DNA of 33,155 bases from an uncultured Planctomycetia bacterium. GTDB lineage: Bacteria > Planctomycetota > Phycisphaerae > Phycisphaerales > SM1A02. A program made the position numbers and the translations under genes. Of the stretch, positions 1-9,277 are shown piece by piece. The stretch is taken from NCBI GenBank assembly GCA_937919205.1, contig CALFOZ010000156.1, positions 1 to 33,155 of the forward strand, given 5' to 3'. A model generated the notes under the pieces. The model was not told where the DNA came from. It saw only the letters and a program-made list of their open reading frames with translations, and searched no databases. Position 1 is the first letter of the stretch; each line of letters opens with the position of its first letter.

Positions 1-73
1 GCTTGTTTTAAAATTTGTTTCTCACGCCTACAATTATTTTTTAACACTTCAATTTTCTAGAAAGGCTTCAGAC

Positions 74-295
74 ATGCAATGCAACATCAATCAACAAGGT
101 CGAACCGCGCGCATCATCATGGGGGCTTCCATTGAATCGCTAGGAATTGCCGCAGGCATATGGTGGTTCATGGGCGGACCGGCGTGGCTGATTTGGCCCG
201 CGATTGGGTGCGTTGCCGGAGGTTGGTTTGCAATTATGGAAGGCATTCTTGGCTGGTGCGCCATGCGCGCAATGGGTTTCCGCACACCGCTTTAA
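74..295 (+). CDS. Small DUF2892 (YgaP-like) inner-membrane protein
   Basis: This is a 73-residue protein. It has the DUF2892 layout: an N-terminal C-N-x(6)-G-R-x(2)-R-I-I-x-G segment, two hydrophobic helices (about residues 20-37 and 39-58), and a C-terminal G-W-C-x(2)-R-A-M-G-F-R-T-P-L tail. The family is named for the membrane domain attached to rhodanese in YgaP. Stand-alone copies are common and their role is unknown, although the conserved cysteines suggest sulfur or redox chemistry. The ATG at 74 has a good Shine-Dalgarno (AGAAAGG, 8 nt upstream), which fixes the start. The tRNA-Pro gene begins 33 bp after its stop. The assignment rests on the terminal motifs and topology; the function is not determined. 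Confidence 0.8.
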   Translation: MQCNINQQGRTARIIMGASIESLGIAAGIWWFMGGPAWLIWPAIGCVAGGWFAIMEGILGWCAMRAMGFRTPL

Positions 296-327
296 TTGCT
301 AGACTTGTTCCCTCACTGATTTGTTGG

Positions 328-401
328 CGGGGCATAGCTCAGCTTGGTAGAGCGTCTGGTTTGGGACCAGAAGGTCGTCGGTTCGAGTCCGGCTGCCCCG
401 A
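328..401 (+). tRNA. tRNA-Pro (anticodon TGG)
   Basis: A full cloverleaf can be folded. The acceptor stem CGGGGCA (328-334) pairs with TGCCCCG (394-400), with discriminator A401. The D-stem is GCTC/GAGC. The anticodon stem is TCTGG/CCAGA with loop TTTGGGA, and TGG lies at 362-364. The variable loop is AGGTC. The T-stem GTCGG/CCGGC encloses loop TTCGAGT. The 3' CCA is not encoded, so it must be added by the tRNA nucleotidyltransferase. A TAGACT hexamer at 300-305 is placed suitably to be the -10 box, but no clear -35 box precedes it. Confidence 0.97.
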
Positions 402-475
402 TTGTTTGTGCAAGATTGGAAGAAGTTTGACCGATCAATGAAGCGGCGTTGTTGAACGAATGGTTTCAGGAATTC

Positions 476-904
476 ATGGATGCAATGATTACGGAACTTG
501 CGATGACCGAACCAGCACCAACCGATTTCATGTTGAGCTCGTATGCGCCAATTTTAATTGTCTTTGTAATGGCGGCGGGATTTGCGGCATTCAATCAAAT
601 TGCTAGTTCGTTCCTTGGGCCAAAAAATGTTGGCGCCACAAAGGGCACGCCTGTGGAAAGCGGAATGGATGCCATTGGCACCACACGCAAGCGTTTTAAT
701 ATTCGCTTCTATGTGTTGGCCATGACCTTCTTGGTGTTCGATGTGGAAATTATTTTCCTGTACCCATGGGCCGTTACCTTCACTCAACTTGAACCAAAGA
801 GCCCGGAGGCGTTGCTGTTCTTGGCGCGCATTCTGTTCTTTATAGGAACAAGCGTGGTCGCATACATCTACGCGTGGCGCAAGGGCGTCTTCCGCTGGGA
901 TTAA
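476..904 (+). CDS. nuoA: NADH-quinone oxidoreductase subunit A (complex I)
   Basis: NuoA is a three-helix membrane subunit of the proton-pumping NADH:quinone oxidoreductase and lies next to the quinone site. The protein has a first helix around residues 15-33, the conserved loop (E-S-G-M-D, where most homologues read E-C-G), then R-K-R-F-N-I-R-F-Y, and helix 2 with V-F-D-V-E-I-I-F-L-Y-P-W-A. The start at ATG 476 (142 aa) has AGGA 5 nt upstream. A TTG at 449 would add nine residues. The Cys-to-Ser change in the loop removes a commonly conserved cysteine. No other nuo gene adjoins it, and nuoH lies 29 kb away. The gene converges on the aldo/keto reductase with only 3 bp between the stops. Confidence 0.93.
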   Translation: MDAMITELAMTEPAPTDFMLSSYAPILIVFVMAAGFAAFNQIASSFLGPKNVGATKGTPVESGMDAIGTTRKRFNIRFYVLAMTFLVFDVEIIFLYPWAVTFTQLEPKSPEALLFLARILFFIGTSVVAYIYAWRKGVFRWD

Positions 905-907
905 AAT

Positions 908-2011
908 TTAGAAACGTTCCGCCGCAGTCTTGGGTGAGCCGTCCCATACATCGGACTTTTGTCCATTGACTGTCGTTCCATTTTGAATGGCGGTTGGTAT
1001 GGTTTCAAAAAACTTCCAGGGAAACGGCAGCTCAAACTTGGTCAGTTCGTCCAACGTGGCGCGCTCTTCTGCTGTTAATTTCACCGCAAACGCACCTAAA
1101 TTGTCGGCAAGTTGCGCGCTGTGACGGGCGCCAATAATCACGCTTGTCACGCCGCGTTGATCAAGCACCCAGCGCAACGCAACTTGCGCAACCGTGGCTT
1201 GATGCGCCGCGGCAATCTCCTTCAGGCAATCAAGCAAGACGAAAGTTTTTTCAACCATCCAGGGCGAAGTAGATTTCACGCGCGTTGTGCCGTCGTCTTT
1301 GGGTAAATGATTTCGATCAAACTTGCCGCTGAGCACGCCGCCACGTAATGACCCCCACGGCGTAACACCAAGATTGAGGTCGCGCGCCATGGTCATGAGT
1401 TCGCTTTCCACGGTGCGCTGTAAAAGTGAATATTCAATTTGCAACGCGCACAATGGTTCCCAGCCGCGCATCAACGCCGTGTATTGACATTTCACGCACA
1501 CCCACGCTGGATGATCGGACAAACCAATGTGCAACACCTTTCCAGCTTTCACCAACTGATCCATTTGTGACATCATTTCTTCAACGGGCGTGTGTTGATC
1601 CCAAAAGTGCGCCCACAACAAATCAATGTGATCGGTTTGCAGGCGGCGCAGTGAATCTTCCACCGCGTGTCGAATGGCTTTTCTACCGGCGCCTCCACCA
1701 TTGGGATCGCCGGGCCACATGTTGCCCATGAACTTTGTGGCAATCACAACCCGATCGCGCGTGCCCTTGCCGGCGCCAGCGGAAAAATAATCGCCAAGAA
1801 TCTTTTCGCTGTGGCCCTTGTTGTACATGTTGGCGCAATCAATAAAGTTGCCGCCGGCCTGCAAGTACTGCGTCAGCATGGAGCAACTTTCGTCAATGTC
1901 GGTTCCAATTTTCCATTCATCGCCAAAGGTCATGGAGCCAAAGCACATTGGGCTAACGCGCAAACCGGATCGACCAAGCGTGACGTAATCCTTCAATGAG
2001 TTGTGGTTCAT
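908..2011 (-). CDS. Aldo/keto reductase
   Basis: This is a 367-residue NAD(P)H-dependent oxidoreductase with an (alpha/beta)8 barrel, probably cytosolic. The N-terminal L-G-R-S-G-L-R-V-S hairpin is typical of the AKR family. The catalytic tetrad can be placed in F-I-D-C-A-N-M-Y (Asp and Tyr), V-I-A-T-K-F (Lys) and L-L-W-A-H-F-W-D (His). The S-V-I-I-G-A-R segment near the C-terminus is the usual cofactor-binding loop. The architecture resembles the YajO/YhdN-like or voltage-gated K+ channel beta-subunit-like AKRs, so the substrate cannot be named. A TATCGT hexamer ends exactly 6 nt before the ATG, and no Shine-Dalgarno is visible. The gene is downstream of the M28 peptidase on the same strand, but the 174-bp gap and its own -10-like box argue for separate transcription. 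Confidence 0.93.
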   Translation of the reverse strand: MNHNSLKDYVTLGRSGLRVSPMCFGSMTFGDEWKIGTDIDESCSMLTQYLQAGGNFIDCANMYNKGHSEKILGDYFSAGAGKGTRDRVVIATKFMGNMWPGDPNGGGAGRKAIRHAVEDSLRRLQTDHIDLLWAHFWDQHTPVEEMMSQMDQLVKAGKVLHIGLSDHPAWVCVKCQYTALMRGWEPLCALQIEYSLLQRTVESELMTMARDLNLGVTPWGSLRGGVLSGKFDRNHLPKDDGTTRVKSTSPWMVEKTFVLLDCLKEIAAAHQATVAQVALRWVLDQRGVTSVIIGARHSAQLADNLGAFAVKLTAEERATLDELTKFELPFPWKFFETIPTAIQNGTTVNGQKSDVWDGSPKTAAERF

Positions 2012-2017
2012 GCCGCA

Positions 2018-2023
2018 ACGATA
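2018..2023 (-). promoter_or_regulatory. -10-like hexamer, leaderless-type, of the aldo/keto reductase
   Basis: TATCGT is followed by TGCGGC (6 nt) and then ATG on the minus strand. With the usual distance from -10 box to start point, transcription would begin at the A of the start codon. No convincing -35 hexamer is seen. Confidence 0.4.
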
Positions 2024-2185
2024 CGCATTACTATCAAATTACGTATTGTAGTTTTTAGGCTTTATTTCCTATTCATTGTCCATAATCCGGCGTTCTTTCA
2101 ATTGGCGGTCGGAACCAAAGATTTCCGCCACGGGCAATGCGTGCTGTATGAAATGGATTTGAAAAGCTGGATGAAGTAAAGAAAA

Positions 2186-4312
2186 TTATTTCGATGCTTT
2201 CAACGTCACCTTGACATCTTGTTCGGCGCCGTCACGCTTGATATGCAACGTGATCACGTCGCCAGGATTCTTCTCACGTAAATGAGTCGCGAGTTCACCC
2301 ATGTCGTTCAAGGGCTGATCATCCCACTTCAAAATCACATCGCCCTTTTGTAAGCCCGCATCCGCGGCGCTTGTGCCCTCGCTAATTCCTTCGATTTCCA
2401 AACCAGGCTCCTTGCGCTTGTTCGTGGCTGGTTGAATTCCAAGTCGAACTTTTGCATAACCGCGACTTGCGCCTCCAGTGCTATCCGTGCTTTTAAATAC
2501 GGGCTTAGTTGGAGTTGTAACAAGGGTTTTTATCAAGCCTTCAGCCAACCCAATCACCTTGCTGGCGCCATATGGATTCACGGTGAATCCTTGATCTTGT
2601 GGAGTGTGATATTCATCGTGCGTTCGCGTGAACAGAAATAGCACGGGAATTCCAACTCCGTAAAAACTGGCGTGATCACTTGGACCGCGCCCGCCGGAAT
2701 CCGCATCAACCGTTAAACCGCTCGCAACAACCGCTGGACGAATGAGATCCGTAAAACCCTCGGCCGTTCCTGTGCCGCTCATGGCTAGACGATCACCACT
2801 GAGGCGGCCAACCATATCCATGTTCACCATTGCCGCGATTTTGTCGGCTGGAATTGTCGGATGCTTCACATACTCGCGGCTTCCATCAAGTCCCATTTCC
2901 TCGGCGGTGAACGCCATGAGTAAAATGCTGCGACAATTTTCTGGCGCTTCCTTGGAGCCCATGTAGTCCTTTAATTTTTTTGTAAGGCACAACATGGCGG
3001 AAGTTCCGCTTGCATTGTCATCCGCGCCCGGATGCAACTTGCCGCGATTATTTGGTTGCGCACCAAAGTAGCCCATGCCAACGTGGTCATAGTGCGCTCC
3101 AAGAATCACCCACTCGCTTGCCAGCTCGCCCTTGCCCGCAATAATGCCGCCAACATTTTGCGCCGCTAATCCTTTTTCAGAAATGGCGACATTGATGCTT
3201 GCCTTGACATCAGGTTTCAGCGTGAGAGTTTTTATTTTTCCATCGTCGGCCAGGCGGCGCAAGTCCATCAATGACCGACCGCTTTCGTCAGCGGACTTCA
3301 CCAACACGTCCGCTTGCTCCTGCGTAATTTGCACAATTGGAAAGTCATAGCTTGAACCAAACACACTGCTGTCGGTGTTCTCCAATCCCTTGGCGCCACT
3401 CTTACATTCCGGCGGATTCACCATGATCAAGGCGGCGGGCTTTCGATCTGCAAGTGCGTCCAGTTTGGGACGCATACCCGCATATCCACTAAAGCGACGA
3501 TCGCTCCACAAACTTCGTCCACTTTCATCCAGCGGTTCGTATCGCAAAAATATAACTATTTTGCCTGTAAAATCATCTTTTTCATTGAAGCTGGTGTAAC
3601 CATCTTGACCCGCCTCAATGGCGTAACCCGCAAATACAAGTGGCGCGGTCACATCGCCATTGCCGGAACTTCCTAAGACTTCAAATTCATCCGCGCGCTT
3701 AAGTGTTTTTCCATTCATGCTCACAACTGCGGTTTCAACTTTGGGTGAGCCACCTTCAAGCTCAAATGGTTGGCGGTAACTTTTAGTTTTTGCATCTGCA
3801 ACACCAGGAAATGCTGGCTCAAGTCCCGCTTGCTTCATGAAAAACTCTACGTAATCCGCGGCCAAATCATTGCCGCGACTTCCTGGAACGCGGCCCTCAA
3901 AGAATGGATTAGAAAGTGTCTGCACATGTTGATACCACTCAATAGCCATCGGTCCCATGGCCGTCAGCGCCGCGCGTAAATCTGTTTCAGCTGGATTGTT
4001 TGGATCCGCTGGAATTTCATCTGGTGAATAGGTGTAAGGATTGACGGCCTTGCCCTCGACCAATTCGCCAACCTGCGGCGGCTTGGATTTTTTTGCAGGC
4101 GCGTCTTTTTCCATGTCCGATGTTGTGTTGGTTATTTCCGCCGTGTCAGTTTGTGTATTAGTTGGCACGGAGTCGGCGGACTTCGTTGGTGGCACGTCCG
4201 TGGTTGGCGCAGTGGGCGCAGTGGGCGCAGATGTTGGTGGCGGCGCAAATGCAAGGACGGCCGACGAACAAGTCACAGAAAGGATGGCGAGAAATTTAAA
4301 TGGCGTATACAT
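2186..4312 (-). CDS. Secreted M28-family zinc peptidase with PA and PDZ domains
   Basis: This is a 708-residue exported metallopeptidase, probably an aminopeptidase. The layout is a signal peptide (about residues 1-22), a Thr/Pro/Ala-rich linker, a protease-associated domain inserted around residues 200-340, the M28 catalytic domain (about 380-600), and a C-terminal PDZ domain (about 620-708). Co-catalytic zinc ligands are visible in G-A-H-Y-D-H, H-P-G-A-D-D-N-A-S-G, F-T-A-E-E-M-G, N-M-D-M-V-G and D-E-Y-H-T-P. The PDZ domain carries G-L-Q-K-G-D-V-I-L. I chose ATG 4312 because GGAG sits 6 nt upstream and the signal peptide then starts cleanly; the upstream ATG at 4336 would add eight residues. 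The linker DNA contains three short GTGGGCGCA-like repeats encoding P-T-A. The gene is divergent from the SYLF lipoprotein. Confidence 0.93.
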   Translation of the reverse strand: MYTPFKFLAILSVTCSSAVLAFAPPPTSAPTAPTAPTTDVPPTKSADSVPTNTQTDTAEITNTTSDMEKDAPAKKSKPPQVGELVEGKAVNPYTYSPDEIPADPNNPAETDLRAALTAMGPMAIEWYQHVQTLSNPFFEGRVPGSRGNDLAADYVEFFMKQAGLEPAFPGVADAKTKSYRQPFELEGGSPKVETAVVSMNGKTLKRADEFEVLGSSGNGDVTAPLVFAGYAIEAGQDGYTSFNEKDDFTGKIVIFLRYEPLDESGRSLWSDRRFSGYAGMRPKLDALADRKPAALIMVNPPECKSGAKGLENTDSSVFGSSYDFPIVQITQEQADVLVKSADESGRSLMDLRRLADDGKIKTLTLKPDVKASINVAISEKGLAAQNVGGIIAGKGELASEWVILGAHYDHVGMGYFGAQPNNRGKLHPGADDNASGTSAMLCLTKKLKDYMGSKEAPENCRSILLMAFTAEEMGLDGSREYVKHPTIPADKIAAMVNMDMVGRLSGDRLAMSGTGTAEGFTDLIRPAVVASGLTVDADSGGRGPSDHASFYGVGIPVLFLFTRTHDEYHTPQDQGFTVNPYGASKVIGLAEGLIKTLVTTPTKPVFKSTDSTGGASRGYAKVRLGIQPATNKRKEPGLEIEGISEGTSAADAGLQKGDVILKWDDQPLNDMGELATHLREKNPGDVITLHIKRDGAEQDVKVTLKASK

Positions 4313-4528
4313 GCGTGGCTCCGTGGTTAAGGACACACATAGTAAGAGTGTTTTTCACTAAACGCTTGCGTAAAATAGTGGACATTCATTCCTTGTTTGT
4401 GTACTGAATACTGAATGCTGTATCGAAGAAACCTCGCTTTAAAATAATTTCTTATAGACTGCGTGCGTGGGTCGCGTCCTTGTGAGATCGTGTTGACCGT
4501 TTCGCACATTCCAAAGAAGAAAGATTGC

Positions 4529-5086
4529 ATGTTTCAAAAATTCACTCCGCGCCTTGGATTATTGTTTACAACACTGACCCTGTTGAATTGCTCAACTGTT
4601 CCAGAAACTAAAGCGGACCGTGAAGCGCTTGCCGCTTCGGTCACCGCGACCATCGCCAGAGCCAAGGCGAAGGACGCATCGCTAGAAAAATTCTTTGCTG
4701 ACAATTATGGCTACGCAATTTTTCCTGAAGTTGGAAATGGCGGAGCTGGACTTGCATTTAGTTACGGACGCGGTGAGGTCTATCAAAATGGTAAAGCAAC
4801 CGGCTATTGCGACCTGAGCAAGGGAACTATTGGCGTGACTTTGGGCGGGCAAACATTTTCTGAGCTGATCTTCTTCAAGGACAAGGAACGCTACGAAAAC
4901 TTTATAGGTGGCAAATTTGCCTTCGCGGCAAACGCCTCGGCGGTGGCCGTGGCCGCGGGAGCGGGCGCGAGCGCCTCATACAAAGAGGGCGTGGCGATCT
5001 TTATTACAAATTCATCTGGGCTTATGTTTGATGCTTCGATTGGTGGACAGCAATTCAACTTTAAGCCGTCCAACACCGACAAGTAA
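4529..5086 (+). CDS. SYLF-domain (YSC84-like) lipoprotein
   Basis: This is a 185-residue protein. The N-terminus is a lipoprotein signal with the lipobox L-L-N-C (Cys about residue 15), so it is probably anchored in the membrane on the periplasmic side. The remainder is a SYLF lipid-binding domain, recognised from Y-G-Y-A-I-F-P-E-V, G-G-A-G-L-A-F-S-Y-G-R-G, V-T-L-G-G-Q-T-F-S-E-L-I-F-F and a glycine/alanine-rich C-terminal beta region ending S-I-G-G-Q-Q-F. Family members bind phosphoinositides in yeast; the bacterial role is not established. ATG 4529 is chosen over an upstream in-frame ATG at 4463 because it puts the signal peptide at the N-terminus and has a purine-rich AAGAAGAAAG stretch before it. 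A terminator-like hairpin follows the gene. Confidence 0.88.
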   Translation: MFQKFTPRLGLLFTTLTLLNCSTVPETKADREALAASVTATIARAKAKDASLEKFFADNYGYAIFPEVGNGGAGLAFSYGRGEVYQNGKATGYCDLSKGTIGVTLGGQTFSELIFFKDKERYENFIGGKFAFAANASAVAVAAGAGASASYKEGVAIFITNSSGLMFDASIGGQQFNFKPSNTDK

Positions 5087-5141
5087 ACGACGTGGCTGGC
5101 GCGTCAACACAACCGCCACGAATTTGATTTAAACTTCACAT

Positions 5142-5168
5142 ATCCGCCGCCTCGTGGTGGATTTTTTT
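5142..5168 (+). terminator. Rho-independent terminator after the SYLF gene
   Basis: Stem CCGCC (5144-5148) pairs with GGTGG (5156-5160) with one G-T wobble, and is extended by two A-T pairs at its base. Seven T residues follow (5162-5168). It lies 58 bp after the stop codon and before the gcvP promoter region. Confidence 0.7.
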
Positions 5169-5259
5169 GCTTGGGTGTACCGATTGAGTGGCAACTTTAA
5201 ATTTGCATGATTGCCATAATTCAAATCAAAAAGACAAGGATTTGAAGGATATCCCTCTC

Positions 5260-5265
5260 TATACT
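5260..5265 (+). promoter_or_regulatory. -10-like hexamer, leaderless-type, of gcvP
   Basis: TATACT is followed by CGGCAC (6 nt) and then the ATG at 5272. There is no Shine-Dalgarno in the 20 nt before the ATG and no good -35 match at 16-18 nt. The spacing would put the transcription start on the start codon itself. I see no glycine-riboswitch-like structure in the short upstream region. Confidence 0.5.
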
Positions 5266-5271
5266 CGGCAC

Positions 5272-8208
5272 ATGTCCATGCTTGAAAAAGTTGCGTCCTC
5301 CACCAGTAGCACCCATCAGTCGCTTGAGCCGCTTGATACGTTTGCGCGCCGACATATTGGCCCAAGCGACGCCGATATTGCGGAAATGCTCACCTTTCTG
5401 GGCTATGAAAGTTTGGACGCTCTCACGCGCGCGGCTATTCCTGAATCCATCCGCTCAACTCGTCCACTTATCATTAGCGATCCAACCAATCGCAGTGCCT
5501 TCAAGGCGCGCGGAGAGGCCGAGTGTGTTGCGGCGCTTTCAGTGTTGGCTGGAAAGAATCAAGTGTTCCGCTCATATATAGGAATGGGATACAACGATTG
5601 CATTACTCCCGCGGTGATTTTGCGCAACGTTCTAGAGAATCCAGGTTGGTACACGCCGTACACGCCGTATCAACCGGAAGTGTCACAGGGGCGTCTTGAA
5701 AGTTTGTTGAATTTTCAAACCATTGTCACGGAACTCACGGGTTTGGAAATCGCTGGCGCAAGTTTGCTGGATGAAGCGACCGCGGCCGCCGAGGCCATGA
5801 ACATGGCCTTTGGAATGGCCAAGGATGGATGCGCGAAGTTTTTTATTGACGTTGCCACGCACCCGCAAACCATCGCCGTTGTTCAAACGCGCGCGCATGG
5901 ACTTGGCGTAACCATTGTGGTTGGTGAGGCCGACACAATTGATTTCAGCAAAAATGATTTCTGTGGAGCCCTGCTTTCCTATCCATCAACCGATGGCCGC
6001 ATTCGCGATTGGCGCGGCGTGATTTCTAAAATAAAATCAGGCGGCGCGTTGGTGATTATGGCGGCCGATCCATTGGCGCTCACATTGCTTACTTCGCCCG
6101 GTGAATTGGGCGCGGATGTTGCGGTTGGTTCCATGCAACGCTTTGGCGTGCCCATGGGATACGGCGGTCCGCACGCCGCGTACTTTGCAACCAAGACCGA
6201 GCACGTTCGCAAAATGCCAGGGCGATTGATTGGTGTCAGCCGCGATTCCACTGGTCGGCCGGCGCTTCGACTTTCCATTCAAACGCGCGAGCAACATATT
6301 CGCCGCGACAAGGCCACCAGCAATATTTGCACCGCGCAAGCGCTGTTGGCAAATATTGCCGCGTTCTATGGCGTGTATCACGGACCCGATGGTTTAAAGC
6401 GAATCGCCGAACGCGTTCACCGCGCCACCACCACTGTGGTCGCGGGTTTAAAAATGCTTGGACACGTGCCTGGTCCAGAGCACTTCTTTGACACGGTGCG
6501 CGTGCAACTGTGCGGCACCACCGCGGACAACGTGAACGCCGCCGCCAAGAAGCACAAAATAAATTTTAGAAACTACGCCGACGGCACGATTGGATTTGCG
6601 TTGGACGAAACCGTTCTGCCGCACGACTTGCAAGACATACTTGAATGTTTCGCCGCGGGCACGGGCAAACCAACGCCCAAGATTTCTTCTTTGCACGCTA
6701 GTGATGCGTTGCCCGCTTCCCTGAAACGCGCAAATAGTTTCATGACGCAAGATGTGTTCAACAGCTACCACTGTGAAACCGAGTTACTGCGCTACATCTT
6801 TCAATTGCAAGGACGCGATCTCAGTCTTGCGCACAGCATGATTGCGCTTGGTTCATGCACCATGAAACTCAACGGCACTTCGGAAATGATTCCCGTGACG
6901 TGGCCAACATTTGGAAAGTTGCATCCATTCGCGCCACTTGATCAATGCGCTGGCTACGCGGAATTATTCCGCACCTTGGAGAGTTGGTTGTGCGATATCA
7001 CCGGCTTCGCGGGAATGTGCTTGCAACCAAACTCTGGAAGCAACGGTGAATATGCGGGATTAATGGTCATTCACGCGTATCACGAGCAACGCGGCCAGGG
7101 TCATCGCAATGTTTGCTTGATTCCAGAAAGCGCGCACGGAACAAATCCCGCCAGCGCGGTGGTGGCGGGCATGCAAGTTGTTGCGGTTCAATGCGACAGC
7201 GAGGGCAATGTTGATCTGGCGGATCTTCGCGCCAAGGCCGCGCTTCATAAAAATGATTTGTCATGTTGCATGATGACCTATCCAAGCACGCACGGAGTTT
7301 TTGAGGATCGCATTAAGGAGTTGTGCGACATTATTCACGAACATGGTGGTCAGGTCTACATGGATGGCGCCAACATGAACGCGCAAGTTGGCTTGACGCG
7401 TCCCGGTGAAATTGGCGCGGATGTGTGCCATTTGAATTTGCATAAAACATTTTGCATTCCACATGGTGGCGGTGGTCCGGGCGTTGGCCCGATTGGTGTG
7501 GCGAAACATCTTTGTGATTTTCTGCCAAGCCATCCGGTCATCAATCCAGTCAACGCTGGCAAGCACTCAATTGGTCCGGTGTCGGCGGCTCCATATGGCA
7601 GTGCCAGCATTCTTCCAATTTCATGGATGTACATTTCACTCATGGGCGCGGACGGTTTGCGCAAGGCGACTCAGGTCGCCATTCTTTCCGCCAACTACAT
7701 GGCCAAGCGCATGCACAATGATTACAAAGTTATGTTTGTGAACAAGAATGGTTGTTGCGCGCATGAGTTCATCATTGACTGCCGCATGTTTGATCAGTCG
7801 GCGGAAATTAAAATTGACGACATTGCAAAGCGCTTGATGGACTTTGGATTTCACGCGCCCACCATGAGTTGGCCCGTGCCTGGCACGTTGATGATTGAGC
7901 CCACGGAGAGCGAATCCAAGGAGGAGCTGGATCGATTCTGCGAGGCGATGATTGCCATTCGCGCTGAAATTGCGCAGATTGAGCAGGGAAAAAGCGATCG
8001 CAAAGATAATCCGCTCAAGGGCGCGCCGCATACCGCGGAGGCTATTTGCGCCGACACATGGAATCACACCTACACGCGCGCGCACGCCGCGTATCCATTG
8101 CCGTGGGTTCGCAATCGCAAATTCTGGCCGGCGGTTGGTCGTGTTGACAATCCATATGGTGATCGCAACCTTGTGTGTTCATGTGAGCCGCTCAGCGCGT
8201 ATCACTAA
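5272..8208 (+). CDS. gcvP: Glycine dehydrogenase (decarboxylating), P-protein of glycine cleavage
   Basis: This PLP enzyme decarboxylates glycine and passes the aminomethyl group to the lipoyl arm of GcvH. At 978 residues it is the fused single-chain type, with both halves that other bacteria split into gcvPA and gcvPB. The N-terminus has F-A-R-R-H-I-G-P, followed by Y-I-G-M-G-Y, Y-T-P-Y-Q-P-E and [12 protein letters not shown]. In the C-terminal half S-G-S-N-G-E-Y-A-G precedes H-L-N-L-H-K-T-F with the PLP lysine at about residue 725, followed by a glycine-rich P-H-G-G-G-G-P-G loop. I chose the start at 5272 because the family N-terminus and the -10-like box agree; a second ATG lies at 5278, and the frame is open upstream to a GTG at 5188. 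No gcvT, gcvH or lpd is nearby. The next gene starts 8 bp after the stop. Confidence 0.97.
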   Translation: MSMLEKVASSTSSTHQSLEPLDTFARRHIGPSDADIAEMLTFLGYESLDALTRAAIPESIRSTRPLIISDPTNRSAFKARGEAECVAALSVLAGKNQVFRSYIGMGYNDCITPAVILRNVLENPGWYTPYTPYQPEVSQGRLESLLNFQTIVTELTGLEIAGASLLDEATAAAEAMNMAFGMAKDGCAKFFIDVATHPQTIAVVQTRAHGLGVTIVVGEADTIDFSKNDFCGALLSYPSTDGRIRDWRGVISKIKSGGALVIMAADPLALTLLTSPGELGADVAVGSMQRFGVPMGYGGPHAAYFATKTEHVRKMPGRLIGVSRDSTGRPALRLSIQTREQHIRRDKATSNICTAQALLANIAAFYGVYHGPDGLKRIAERVHRATTTVVAGLKMLGHVPGPEHFFDTVRVQLCGTTADNVNAAAKKHKINFRNYADGTIGFALDETVLPHDLQDILECFAAGTGKPTPKISSLHASDALPASLKRANSFMTQDVFNSYHCETELLRYIFQLQGRDLSLAHSMIALGSCTMKLNGTSEMIPVTWPTFGKLHPFAPLDQCAGYAELFRTLESWLCDITGFAGMCLQPNSGSNGEYAGLMVIHAYHEQRGQGHRNVCLIPESAHGTNPASAVVAGMQVVAVQCDSEGNVDLADLRAKAALHKNDLSCCMMTYPSTHGVFEDRIKELCDIIHEHGGQVYMDGANMNAQVGLTRPGEIGADVCHLNLHKTFCIPHGGGGPGVGPIGVAKHLCDFLPSHPVINPVNAGKHSIGPVSAAPYGSASILPISWMYISLMGADGLRKATQVAILSANYMAKRMHNDYKVMFVNKNGCCAHEFIIDCRMFDQSAEIKIDDIAKRLMDFGFHAPTMSWPVPGTLMIEPTESESKEELDRFCEAMIAIRAEIAQIEQGKSDRKDNPLKGAPHTAEAICADTWNHTYTRAHAAYPLPWVRNRKFWPAVGRVDNPYGDRNLVCSCEPLSAYH

Positions 8209-8216
8209 ACATCATC

Positions 8217-9107
8217 ATGGATCTCATGCATCGTCGCCAAATTCTTGCGGCAGGTTTATTGGCGGCGGCTGTTCGTGGCGTGCATGCGGGTGATCCTTCT
8301 GTGGCCAACACCGCCACGCAGTTTGGAAGTCGCGCGACAAAAGATGATGGGCGCCTGCTTCGACAAAGCGTCTCGCGTTGGTGTTTGGGTTCCATGAACA
8401 TTGAGCAAGTGATCGACTTGGCGAAGTCCGTGCGCCTTGATGGGATTGATCTTCTTGATCCGCCAGACATTCAAAAAGTTCGCGCCGCAAAATTGGCGTG
8501 CCCAGTTGCCAATGGTCCCACCACTATTGCGGATGGTTTGAATCGCATTGAACACCACGATGACATTATTCAGCGCGCGGAAGTTCTCTTTCCACAAATT
8601 TCTTCGGCTGGCGCGCCGCTGGTAATTGTGTTTGCTGGTGATCGCCGCGGTCTTGATAACGCCAAGGGTTTGGAAAATTGCGTGGCTGGTCTGAAGCGAC
8701 TTCTGCCCATCGCGCAAAAATCAAATCTTGGAGTGGTGATGGAGTTGCTCAACTCGCGCGTTGACCACAAGGATCACATGGGCGATCACACGCCCTGGGG
8801 GCTTCAACTTTGCGAGGCGATTGCGGACCGTCGATTTGGTTTGCTGTTTGATATTTATCACATGCAAATTATGGAGGGCGACGTGATTCGGTCCATCCAG
8901 AAGGCCGCGCCGTGGATTCTTCACTATCACACGGCCGGCGTGCCGGGTCGTGGGCCGCTTGATACGAAACAAGAGTTGTATTACCCGGCGATCATGCGGG
9001 CGATTGTTGCCACCGGGTATCGCGGCTTCGTTGGGCACGAGTTCATGCCTTCCAAGGATGCTAAGGCGGAGCTAAAGGCGGCCATTGCGGCGTGTGCGGG
9101 CGACTAA
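8217..9107 (+). CDS. Hydroxypyruvate-isomerase-like TIM-barrel protein, probably exported
   Basis: This 296-residue protein belongs to the Hyi/AP-endonuclease-2 TIM-barrel superfamily of sugar-acid isomerases. Diagnostic segments are V-V-M-E-L-L-N-S-R (metal-binding Glu), L-L-F-D-I-Y-H-M-Q-I-M-E-G-D, H-Y-H-T-A-G-V-P-G-R-G and G-F-V-G-H-E-F-M-P near the C-terminus. The first 25 residues (R-R, then a hydrophobic stretch ending in V-H-A-G) look like an export signal, which E. coli Hyi lacks. The gene starts 8 bp after gcvP and shares its strand, so the two are probably cotranscribed. A link between glycine cleavage and glyoxylate/hydroxypyruvate chemistry is plausible, but export would separate the two proteins. 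The substrate is not certain. ATG 8226 is an alternative start. Confidence 0.82.
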   Translation: MDLMHRRQILAAGLLAAAVRGVHAGDPSVANTATQFGSRATKDDGRLLRQSVSRWCLGSMNIEQVIDLAKSVRLDGIDLLDPPDIQKVRAAKLACPVANGPTTIADGLNRIEHHDDIIQRAEVLFPQISSAGAPLVIVFAGDRRGLDNAKGLENCVAGLKRLLPIAQKSNLGVVMELLNSRVDHKDHMGDHTPWGLQLCEAIADRRFGLLFDIYHMQIMEGDVIRSIQKAAPWILHYHTAGVPGRGPLDTKQELYYPAIMRAIVATGYRGFVGHEFMPSKDAKAELKAAIAACAGD

Positions 9108-9158
9108 ATTCAGGTTTAGGGTTCGTCCTTCGTGGCAATTGGGGGCTTGGGGGTCTTT

Positions 9159-9187
9159 GTGGCGCTTTTGGGTTGCTCCAACGCCAC
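9159..9187 (+). terminator. Candidate terminator after gcvP-hyi
   Basis: GTGGCG (9159-9164) pairs with CGCCAC (9182-9187). An inner TTGG/CCAA stem lies above a 3-nt bulge, with loop GTTGCT. Only three T residues follow, so it may terminate weakly or protect the 3' end. It begins 51 bp after the stop. Confidence 0.45.
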
Positions 9188-9277
9188 TTTCGGCATGTTG
9201 AGTTGTATTTGTACCCAGCCAAAGTTGGTTTGACCATGTTACTGCGTTATTTCAAATGATGGCTATGCTCAGATTCA

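Noticed and set aside
300-310. The 11-mer TAGACTTGTTC before tRNA-Pro recurs at 25917-25927 before carB
   Set aside because: A shared -10-like TAGACT is plausible, but there is no common -35 and one 11-mer repeat in 33 kb is weak evidence.
5087-5271. Glycine riboswitch upstream of gcvP
   Set aside because: The gap is short, contains a terminator for the previous gene, and I see none of the conserved glycine-aptamer core.
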